A program made the translations under genes and the position numbers. Shown here piece after piece: positions 57,925 to 64,000 of a stretch of DNA of 64,000 nucleotides. The notes below the pieces were generated by a model, which saw only the letters and a list, made by a program, of their open reading frames with translations, had not been told where the DNA came from and did not search any database. Positions within the stretch are counted from its first letter, which is position 1. Each line of letters begins with the position of its first letter. The DNA comes from Streptomyces pseudovenezuelae (GTDB lineage Bacteria; Actinomycetota; Actinomycetes; Streptomycetales; Streptomycetaceae), in the NCBI RefSeq assembly GCF_001513955.1, contig NZ_KQ948148.1:238443-302442 (forward strand), read 5' to 3'.

Positions 57925-59297
57925 GCCTGGTCCTCGTCCCTGAGCGGCACCGGAAGGAACACCGACACCTCGTACCCGTCCTCGTCCGTGGCGCCCGCCG
58001 TCATCTCGCCGTTCAGCATGGAGACCCGCTCCCGCATGCCGGTGATGCCGTGGCCCGCCCCCGGCGAGGGCTTCAGCAGCGACAGCTCGGGCGGCGGGCC
58101 GTTGACTATCCGCAGACCCAGCCCGCCCAGGACGTACCCGATCTCGACCCGGGCGCTCGCCCCGGGGGCGTGGCGCAGGGTGTTGCTCAGTGCCTCCTGG
58201 ACGATCCGGTACGCCGACAGCTCGACGCCCTGCGGGAGTTCGCGCACCGCCCCGGTGACCGCCTTGTCGACGCTCAGGCCCGCTCCTCGCACATTGTCGA
58301 GGAGGCCGTCGAGGTCGGCGAGGGTGGGCTGCGGGGCGTCCGGCGCCTCGTAGTCCTCGGCGCGGACCACGCCCAGGACCCGGCGCAGTTCGGTGAGGGC
58401 CGCCACCGCGTTCTCCCGGATGGTGGCGAACGCCTTCTCCAGCTCGGGCGGCGGGTTCTCCACCCGGTAGGGGGCCGCCTCCGCCTGGATGGCGACGACC
58501 GACATGTGGTGGGCGACCACGTCGTGCAGCTCACGGGCGATGGTCGTGCGCTCCTCCAGGAGCGTGCGGCGGGAGCGCTCGTGGGCGGTCACCGTCTGCT
58601 GGGCGGTCACCGACTGCCGGGCGTCCTGGCGGATGTGCCAGATGCTGACGGCGAGCAGGAGCAGGGCGGAGATGAACAGCATCTCCACGGTGTTGGAGCG
58701 GTAGTAGTGACTGCCGCCGAGGGCACCCTGCCATATCAGGCCGTAGGCTCCGGTCAGCAGCCACATCCAGGCCGCCGTACGCGGCCTGGTGCGCACGGCC
58801 ACCACGGTGAGCACGACGAGATGGCAGGCGAAGCTGCCTGCCATCCATGGCCAGCCCTGCTGCCAGGAATTGACGAAAGCCATCGGATAGGTGACCGCGG
58901 TCGCCGCCAACGACAGCCAGAAGGCCATGACCGGCCGCACCATGGTCAGCAGGACCGGGGCCAGGGCGGACAGCCCGACGAAGAGGTTGGTGGTCGCGCC
59001 GCGGCCGCTGTTGTCCGCGCCGATGACCATGGCGATCAGGCCGGCCGCGGTGATCAGCGCGTGGGGTGTCCACACCGCGTACTCCCGCAGCCGGCCGGAC
59101 GGCAGGCGGGAGAGTCCCTTCCCGACGGACGTCGGAGGCAGGGGCCGGTAGGCGAAAACGTCACTGATCAGGTCTTGCCGCAGACCGCGCAGGGCGTCCA
59201 TGGCAGCCTTGAACTCCGGGCTGCGGGGCCTGTACGCGTCATACTCGCCGCTGCCACGCTGCGGGATGGTCATGTGCGTCTCGGTCGTATCGGTCAC
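57921..59297 (-). CDS. NarL-type sensor histidine kinase (second pair)
   Basis: The 458-residue kinase has a cytoplasmic N-terminal segment of about 75 residues and about six membrane helices (roughly 80-220). A linker leads to the HisKA_3 site in RELHDVVAHHMSVVAIQAEA (His near 257), and the ATPase has YRIVQEALSNTLRHAPGA and GHGITGMRERVSML. The GTG 59297 start is distinct from an in-frame ATG eight codons later. The promoter upstream contains GGTACTACGGGTACC, shared with the third system. Confidence 0.92.
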   Translation of the reverse strand: MTDTTETHMTIPQRGSGEYDAYRPRSPEFKAAMDALRGLRQDLISDVFAYRPLPPTSVGKGLSRLPSGRLREYAVWTPHALITAAGLIAMVIGADNSGRGATTNLFVGLSALAPVLLTMVRPVMAFWLSLAATAVTYPMAFVNSWQQGWPWMAGSFACHLVVLTVVAVRTRPRTAAWMWLLTGAYGLIWQGALGGSHYYRSNTVEMLFISALLLLAVSIWHIRQDARQSVTAQQTVTAHERSRRTLLEERTTIARELHDVVAHHMSVVAIQAEAAPYRVENPPPELEKAFATIRENAVAALTELRRVLGVVRAEDYEAPDAPQPTLADLDGLLDNVRGAGLSVDKAVTGAVRELPQGVELSAYRIVQEALSNTLRHAPGASARVEIGYVLGGLGLRIVNGPPPELSLLKPSPGAGHGITGMRERVSMLNGEMTAGATDEDGYEVSVFLPVPLRDEDQA

Positions 59298-59368
59298 GTT
59301 CAGAACGGTAGGCGGGGGCCGGGGTCCCCGTCGTCACCAGCGAGACGGGTCCTTCGGCGTCCCTCTCA

Positions 59369-59383
59369 GGTACTACGGGTACC
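59369..59383. promoter_or_regulatory. Palindromic element GGTACTACGGGTACC upstream of the second two-component operon
   Basis: GGTAC-TACGG-GTACC is a perfect 5-bp inverted repeat 72 bp before the kinase start. It is preceded by CTTCGGCGTC and CTCTCAGG, which recur in the same order at 63894. It is probably the binding site of one or both LuxR-type regulators. Confidence 0.6.
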
Positions 59384-59396
59384 GGAGAGCGGCCGG

Positions 59397-60080
59397 TCAG
59401 TAGCCCGACGGCCGCACCAGCCCCGACTCGTACGCGAACACCGCCGCCTGCGTGCGGTCCCTGAGACCCAGCTTCACCAGGATGCGGCCCACATGCGTCT
59501 TCACGGTCTGCTCGGCCACCACGAGCCGCCCGGCGATCTCCGCGTTCGACAGGCCCTGCGCGATCAGGGCGAGGACCTCCGTCTCGCGCTCGGTCAGCTC
59601 GCCGACCCGGCTCTTGAGCGGGGAGCGGGGCCGCTTGTCGAGGCGGGAGAACTCGGCGATCAGCCGCCGGGTGATGCCGGGCGCGAGCAGCGCGTCCCCG
59701 GCCGCCACCACCCGCACGGCCTCGGCGAGCTGCTCCGCGGAGGCGTCCTTGAGCAGGAACCCGGACGCGCCCGCCCGCAGCGCCTCGTAGACGTACTCGT
59801 CGAGGTCGAAGGTGGTCAGCACCAGGACCCGGATCTCCGGGCGCTCGCCGGTGATCCGGCGGGTGGCCTCGATGCCGCCCAGCTCGGGCATGCGGATGTC
59901 CATCAGGACGACGTCCGGGACGAGTTCGGCGACCTTGGCGACGGCGTCCAGCCCGTCGACCGCCTGCCCGACCACCTCGATACCGGGCTGGGCGCCCAGC
60001 AGCACGCTGAAGCCCTGCCGGACCATCTGCTGGTCGTCGGCGATGAGTACGCGGATGTCTCCGCTCGTGCCGCTGGTCAT
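59397..60080 (-). CDS. NarL/LuxR-type response regulator (third pair)
   Basis: The 227-residue regulator has receiver Asp 61 in VVLMDIRMPELGG, LLKDASAEQLAEAV, and the LuxR domain LTERETEVLALIAQGLSNAEIAGRLVVAEQTVKTHVGRILVKLGLRDRTQAAVFAYESGLV. The recognition helix region is nearly identical to that of the regulator at 57259, so both may bind the same element. ATG 60080 overlaps the kinase stop by 4 bp; it is the last gene of a four-gene operon. Confidence 0.93.
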   Translation of the reverse strand: MTSGTSGDIRVLIADDQQMVRQGFSVLLGAQPGIEVVGQAVDGLDAVAKVAELVPDVVLMDIRMPELGGIEATRRITGERPEIRVLVLTTFDLDEYVYEALRAGASGFLLKDASAEQLAEAVRVVAAGDALLAPGITRRLIAEFSRLDKRPRSPLKSRVGELTERETEVLALIAQGLSNAEIAGRLVVAEQTVKTHVGRILVKLGLRDRTQAAVFAYESGLVRPSGY

Positions 60081-61447
60081 TCGGTGCCGTCCTTGGAGTC
60101 GGTGACCTGGTCGGATGCGCCCGGGGGTGCCGTCGGAAGATACGCGGCCACCTCGTAGCCGCCGTCGGGGCGGGGGCCGGCGCGCAGGGTCCCGCCGAGC
60201 ATCGCGGCCCGCTCCCGCATGCCGAGCAGTCCGTGGCCCGCGCCGGGCGAGGCGGCCACGCTGTGGGTGGGACGCGTGTTGCCGATCCGCACGTCCACGC
60301 CGTGCCGGTAGTGGACGAGCCCCACGGAGGCGGTCGCGCCGGGCGCGTGACGCAGGACGTTGCTCAGCGCCTCCTGCACGATCCGGTACGCCGACAGCTC
60401 CACGCCGGACGGCAGGGGCCGCCGGACACCCTGTATGTCGACGTGCACGCTCAGTCCGGCCGCGCGGATGTTCTCCACCAGCGCGTCGAGCCGGTCGAGG
60501 GTGGGCTGCGGGGCGTGCGGGGCGGTACCGGTGGCGGGGTCGGAGGACTCGTGGACCGTGTCGGGGTGTTCGGCCCGCAGCACGCCGAGGACCCGGCGCA
60601 GCTCGGTCAGCGCCTCCAGCGCGTTCTGCCGGATGCCGTCGAGGTTCTCCCGGAGCTCCTCGGACGGGTTCTCCACGAGGTGCGGGGCCACCTGCGCCTG
60701 GATCGATATGACGGACATGTGGTGGGCGACGACGTCGTGCAGTTCGCGGGCGATCCGGCTGCGCTCCTCCAGCAGGGTGCGGCGGGAGCGCTCCTCGGCG
60801 GTGAGGGTGGTCTGCCGGCCGAGCTCCGCGCGGGCCTCGCGGCGGCCCCGCAGGGCCGCGCCGAGCACCACGACGACGGTGAACAGGATCGCCGCGAGTA
60901 TTCCGGTGGGCTGGAAGTCGTCCGCGCCGAGCACGCCCTCGACGAGGTACGTGAGGAGCAGCGTCACCGCCAGCGCCTCGACGGCCGCCCGGGCGGGCAC
61001 CCGCAGGGCGAGCAGCAGCAGCACGGCCAGGTGCCCGATGAGTCCGCCCGCGGTCCAGGGCCAGGTGAAGCCGTCCGCGCCACCGGCCTGCAGCTGGCGG
61101 CGCACTTCGAGTGCACCGACCACCATGGCCGCGGTCGAGAGCCACCATGCCGGAACGGGCCGCCACAGCGCGAACACCACGGCCGAGCCCTCGGCGAGGC
61201 CGATCGCGAAGGCGAGGCTGTTTCCCACCCCGCCGTTGTCCGTCAGCTGCGCCACGACGCCGAGCGTGACCCCGAAGCCGACCAGGCACATCACGCCGTG
61301 CGGCAGCCAGCGCAACCAGACGGACGGGGGCAGCGGATCGGGCCGCAGCGTCCACAGGTCGTCGCGCACCACCCGCAGCCAGCGCAGCAGCGGGCCCACG
61401 ACCACCCGCCGGATCCCCGTTTCCGTCACGGCGACCACCCTAGGCAC
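60077..61447 (-). CDS. NarL-type sensor histidine kinase (third pair)
   Basis: The 456-residue kinase has about six membrane helices in its first 195 residues, a linker, HisKA_3 in RELHDVVAHHMSVISIQAQVAPH (His near 237) and an ATPase with YRIVQEALSNVLRHAPGA and GHGLLGMRERAAML. GTG 61447 has AGGAGG six bases upstream and overlaps the acyltransferase stop by 8 bp, so kinase synthesis is tied to the membrane enzyme. Confidence 0.92.
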   Translation of the reverse strand: MPRVVAVTETGIRRVVVGPLLRWLRVVRDDLWTLRPDPLPPSVWLRWLPHGVMCLVGFGVTLGVVAQLTDNGGVGNSLAFAIGLAEGSAVVFALWRPVPAWWLSTAAMVVGALEVRRQLQAGGADGFTWPWTAGGLIGHLAVLLLLALRVPARAAVEALAVTLLLTYLVEGVLGADDFQPTGILAAILFTVVVVLGAALRGRREARAELGRQTTLTAEERSRRTLLEERSRIARELHDVVAHHMSVISIQAQVAPHLVENPSEELRENLDGIRQNALEALTELRRVLGVLRAEHPDTVHESSDPATGTAPHAPQPTLDRLDALVENIRAAGLSVHVDIQGVRRPLPSGVELSAYRIVQEALSNVLRHAPGATASVGLVHYRHGVDVRIGNTRPTHSVAASPGAGHGLLGMRERAAMLGGTLRAGPRPDGGYEVAAYLPTAPPGASDQVTDSKDGTE

Positions 61448-62681
61448 GACGTACCTCCTTCGCTGCAGCCGGTTCCGTGCGCCGGTGGACCCGGATCACC
61501 CGGGACGGCCGGCGCCCGGCCCTGCGCGGCCCCTGCTCCACGGACCGGAAGGCCGCCCAGCAGACCGCGAGGACGAGGGCGAACACCGGCAGCCAGGCCA
61601 GCCGGGCGGCCACCCAGCCCAGGCCGTCGGGGACGGTGTGCAGGCCGGGAAGGCGGCCCACGGCGAGACCGGTGGCCGTGGTGGCCATCAGCGCGGTCTG
61701 GTGCCACAGGAAGATCGTCATGGCGGAGAGGTTGACCAGCGCCACCGCCGCCCAGGCCGCGGGGCGCCGCATACCGCCGCGCAACCGGTCGCGCAGCAGC
61801 AGGGCCAGGCCGCACTGGGCCAGACCGAAGGTGACGGCGGCCAGGGTCGGCGGGTTCAGGTTGGACACCTGGGCGCCCGGCACCCCGACCATCGACGCCG
61901 GATACCCCGCCCACCCGACGAGCACCGCGGTCGCCACCGCGCCGCCCCCGAGCAGCACCCACGCCACCCGCCGCCCCTCCAGCTCGCCCCGGGTCCAGGC
62001 CGCGCCCAGGGTGTACGGGACGAGCCAGCCGGCCGCCAGGTTCACCCAGCCGAGCCAGTGCGGGCCGCCCAGCCCGAAGCGCACGAGGTCGACGTGCAGG
62101 ACGACGGCCAGCGGCCACAGCGGGTGGAGCCGCAGCAGCAGCGGGGTCGCGGCCGTCAGGGCGCCGAAGACCAGGAGGAACCACATCGGGGACAGGGCGA
62201 GTTTCACCAGGGTGCGGACCGTGTCGTACGGGGCGCCCGTCAGCAGCAGGGCCGTCGCGGCCACCGTCCACAGGGCGAGGACGGCCGCCACGGGCTTGAA
62301 CAACCGCGACAGACGGCTCGTCAGCCACTGCCGGTACGTGGTCCCGCGGGCGCGTGCCGAGGTGTAGCCGCGGGTCGCCACATGGCCGCCGACCAGGAAG
62401 AACACGGCCAGGGTCTGGAAGGCCCAGGAGATCGGGGCCAGCCATGGCATGGAGTGCAGCGGGCTCGCGGTGCGCAGGGTGCCCCCGTCGGCGACCAGGG
62501 CGGTCACCAGCCAGTGGCCGAGGACGACGCCGAGGATCGCGAAGGCGCGCAGGGCGTCGACGGCACGGTCCCGCCCGGGGGGTGTCGCCGCGTCGATCCG
62601 GTCGGCGGCCCGGCGTATGCCGTCCGCGCCCTGGCGTATGCCGGCGCGTACGCCGCCCCGGCTGGGGTGGGTCTCAGCCAC
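61440..62681 (-). CDS. Membrane acyltransferase (acyltransferase_3 family)
   Basis: The 413-residue protein has about ten membrane helices. Acyltransferase-3 marks are DRAVDALRAFAILGVVLGHWLV (catalytic His of the RxxxHxxV-type first helix), FQTLAVFFLVGGHVATRGY, RLSRLFKPV, and FLWHQTALMATTATGLA near the C-terminus. Such proteins move acyl groups to cell-surface sugars, lipids or natural products. It is co-translated with the hydrolase before it and the kinase after it (8-bp overlaps on both sides), so the system may monitor or control a surface acylation. Confidence 0.87.
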   Translation of the reverse strand: MAETHPSRGGVRAGIRQGADGIRRAADRIDAATPPGRDRAVDALRAFAILGVVLGHWLVTALVADGGTLRTASPLHSMPWLAPISWAFQTLAVFFLVGGHVATRGYTSARARGTTYRQWLTSRLSRLFKPVAAVLALWTVAATALLLTGAPYDTVRTLVKLALSPMWFLLVFGALTAATPLLLRLHPLWPLAVVLHVDLVRFGLGGPHWLGWVNLAAGWLVPYTLGAAWTRGELEGRRVAWVLLGGGAVATAVLVGWAGYPASMVGVPGAQVSNLNPPTLAAVTFGLAQCGLALLLRDRLRGGMRRPAAWAAVALVNLSAMTIFLWHQTALMATTATGLAVGRLPGLHTVPDGLGWVAARLAWLPVFALVLAVCWAAFRSVEQGPRRAGRRPSRVIRVHRRTEPAAAKEVRRA

Positions 62682-63780
62682 GGGTCACCTCCGCGGTCGC
62701 TCCGAGGACGATCCGGGCGAGGTTGGTCAGGGAGACCGAGCCCGGGCTGAAGTAGTCGCTGTGGCCGCCCTTCCCGGCGGCGAAGACTCGGGCGCCGAAG
62801 GCCGGGGAGACCGGGTCGGTGCCGAAGCCGACGGTGATGCCGAAGAGGCCGGCCCTGACGTGCGGGACCTCGCCCACCCAGTCGTCCTCGCCCCTGGCCG
62901 CCCAGATCCGGGCCGGGGTGTGCAGGGCCGCGGCGGTGCGGGCGCCGGTGCCGGGGCTGCCGAGGAGGGCCAGGTCGTCGATGTCCAGGTGGGCGGCGGC
63001 CCTGGCGCAGACCACCGTGCCGTAGGAGTGGCAGACGAGGGAGACGGTGGTGGCGCGGCCGACCACGTCCCGGAGTCCGCCGGTGAACGCCCGCAGCCGG
63101 GGCGCCGCCTCGTCGGCCCTGTCCGTGGTCAGGACCGTGGTGCTGACGGTGGCCGGGGTGCGGTAGCCGAGCCAGGCGACCACCGCGGTGCGGGTTCCGG
63201 GTGACGCGGTGGCGGTGAGCTGCGAGCGCAGGGCCGCCGCCGTCGCCCGGAAGCGGTCGTAGGTGTCCAGGGAGGTGTCGGAGCCGGGCACCAGGACGGC
63301 CACGTGGTCGGCGTGGGCGAGGTCGCCGAGGACCTCTGCCGTCTCTCCCGGGCCCCTGCCGTCGAAGGTGAGCAGGTGGCGGGTGGGGTCGGCCAGCTCC
63401 CGGTCCGCAGCGGCGCGGTGGCTGTCACCGTGGGCCGCGGCCCTGCGGGCGGCCTCGGCGGCGTTGGCGCGGTTGGCGGCGTAGATCTCGCCGAGGGTGG
63501 CGGCGGTGGGTTTCGGGAGCGCGGCGGGGGGCGGGGACGGGATCTCGGGGCGGACGGCCGCGGAGAGCGGGACCACCACCGCCGCGGTGACGAGGGTGGC
63601 GAGAAGGGCCCGGCGCCACCGATGAGAACCCCGGCGGTCGGGATCCCCGCGGCCGGCCGACGCGCCACGCGGCTCCCGATCACCCTGATCGACCCGATCA
63701 CCCTGATCGACCCGATCGCCCGCCCGGTGCCGCCGCGCGTCCCCGCGGCCCTCCCGTCCGCCCCTCCCCCTGGTCCCCAC
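62674..63780 (-). CDS. Alpha/beta hydrolase (DUF1023 type), membrane-anchored
   Basis: The 368-residue protein has a basic, repetitive N-terminus (DRVDQGDRVDQGDREP), one membrane anchor (about residues 57-76, ALLATLVTAAVVVPLSAAV) and an extracytoplasmic DUF1023-type hydrolase domain. HVAVLVPGSDTSLDTYDRF, the nucleophile Ser 252 in LVCHSYGTVV and a terminal His in GKGGHSDYFS complete the fold. Many relatives are lipase/esterase-like; the substrate is unknown. It heads the operon with the acyltransferase and the third kinase-regulator pair. Confidence 0.87.
   Translation of the reverse strand: MGTRGRGGREGRGDARRHRAGDRVDQGDRVDQGDREPRGASAGRGDPDRRGSHRWRRALLATLVTAAVVVPLSAAVRPEIPSPPPAALPKPTAATLGEIYAANRANAAEAARRAAAHGDSHRAAADRELADPTRHLLTFDGRGPGETAEVLGDLAHADHVAVLVPGSDTSLDTYDRFRATAAALRSQLTATASPGTRTAVVAWLGYRTPATVSTTVLTTDRADEAAPRLRAFTGGLRDVVGRATTVSLVCHSYGTVVCARAAAHLDIDDLALLGSPGTGARTAAALHTPARIWAARGEDDWVGEVPHVRAGLFGITVGFGTDPVSPAFGARVFAAGKGGHSDYFSPGSVSLTNLARIVLGATAEVTRG
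63677..63712. repeat. Two tandem 18-bp units in the hydrolase N-terminus
   Basis: CGATCACCCTGATCGACC occurs twice in tandem, followed by a third partial copy (CGATCG). It encodes the repeated DRVDQG hexapeptide in the cytoplasmic tail of the hydrolase. Being in multiples of three, it can expand or contract without a frameshift. Confidence 0.8.
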
Positions 63781-63893
63781 GGTCCCCGTCCCTTCCCCTC
63801 CGCCCGGCCATCGGGCTTGTCTGGAAAGGAAGTTACGGAGCCGCGGCCGTCGTCCGCGTCACGCCAGGGAGCTCTTCGGCGTCGTAGCTCTCA

Positions 63894-63908
63894 GGTATTA
63901 CGGGTATC
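63894..63908. promoter_or_regulatory. GGTATTACGGGTATC element upstream of the hydrolase operon
   Basis: This matches the 59369 element at 13 of 15 positions and has the same flanking CTTCGGCGTC and CTCTCAGG on its left. It lies 114 bp upstream of the hydrolase start, in the only promoter-sized gap of that operon. Confidence 0.55.
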
Positions 63909-63943
63909 ACCGGGAGGGGCCGAAGGAGGCGCCGGAACCGGCC

Positions 63944-64000
63944 TCACCACGCCAACTGCGCGATCTCCTCCGCCACCACCGCGCTCGCGTCCGCCGCCGG
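63944..64000 (-). CDS. 3' end of a leftward gene (partial)
   Basis: The minus strand is open to the window edge and encodes AADASAVVAEEIAQLAW followed by TGA (63946-63944). The codons have the usual G/C third positions, so it is probably real. Eighteen residues are too few to assign a family. Confidence 0.5.
   Translation of the reverse strand, partial: PAADASAVVAEEIAQLAW

Noticed and set aside
1..64000. tRNA, rRNA, CRISPR arrays or prophage
   Set aside because: I found no cloverleaf genes, regularly spaced repeats, integrases or phage structural genes.

Overview
The window is high-GC actinobacterial chromosome and very probably Streptomyces. Third codon positions are almost always G or C, GTG and TTG starts are common, translational coupling by 4-8 bp overlaps is frequent, and an SsgA-like sporulation protein, SLATT, DUF5063 and nSTAND1-WD40 proteins and an Fxs peptide-maturation locus are present. 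The gene order sigma factor - asd - lysC - recR - ybaB - purA - P450 - two-component systems resembles the SCO3613-SCO3641 interval of S. coelicolor as I remember it; that correspondence is recalled, not computed.

Layout. 1-5.2 kb: the start of a leftward gene cut by the edge, a long hairpin, a giant nSTAND1/WD40 protein, a terminator and a glycosyltransferase relic. 5.2-14 kb: an amidohydrolase behind a nested palindrome, a two-gene permease (YcgR/YcgQ type), an RCK-domain membrane protein, a prolyl-oligopeptidase-like S9 peptidase, an NTF2-like protein and SURF1. 14-18.6 kb: an ECF sigma factor coupled to a membrane-anchored Ser/Thr-rich protein, then the aspartate-pathway pair lysC-asd. 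18.7-25.4 kb: an OmpR-type two-component system, a secreted SnoaL-like protein, a TauE/SafE exporter, an SsgA-like protein, the recR-DUF5063 pair, ybaB and a SLATT protein. 25.4-32.7 kb: a small membrane protein, a PfpI-MarR operon with visible operators, a class III aminotransferase, a GntR/FCD regulator, a SigJ-like sigma factor and small secreted proteins including an I36 inhibitor.

32.7-41.6 kb is the most distinctive block, an Fxs (FxSxx-COOH) RiPP locus. fxsC (TIR-like), fxsT (ParA-like/TIR/NB-ARC/TPR), fxsB (radical SAM cyclophane maturase) and one gene that joins an HExxH domain to an AAC(3) acetyltransferase domain run leftward. The 62-residue precursor fxsA is transcribed divergently from the other side of the fxsC promoter. 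The precursor carries F-Q-S eight residues from its C-terminus and not at the very end, so both the tailoring gene and the substrate look non-standard.

41.7-51.6 kb: a Tat-exported 5'-nucleotidase, a DUF4328-like membrane protein, purA, a degenerate DagK-like protein, an APC permease, and a GbsR/MarR regulator divergent from an ABC exporter. A 90-bp MITE-like element with CTAG duplications sits exactly at the stop codons of two convergent genes (a small membrane protein and a P450). 53-64 kb: three NarL/LuxR-type histidine kinase-response regulator pairs, a GOLPH3-like protein, a carboxylesterase, and an operon in which an alpha/beta hydrolase and a membrane acyltransferase are translationally coupled to the third pair. 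The second and third pairs share a palindromic promoter element. I saw no tRNA, rRNA, CRISPR array, intact transposase or prophage.
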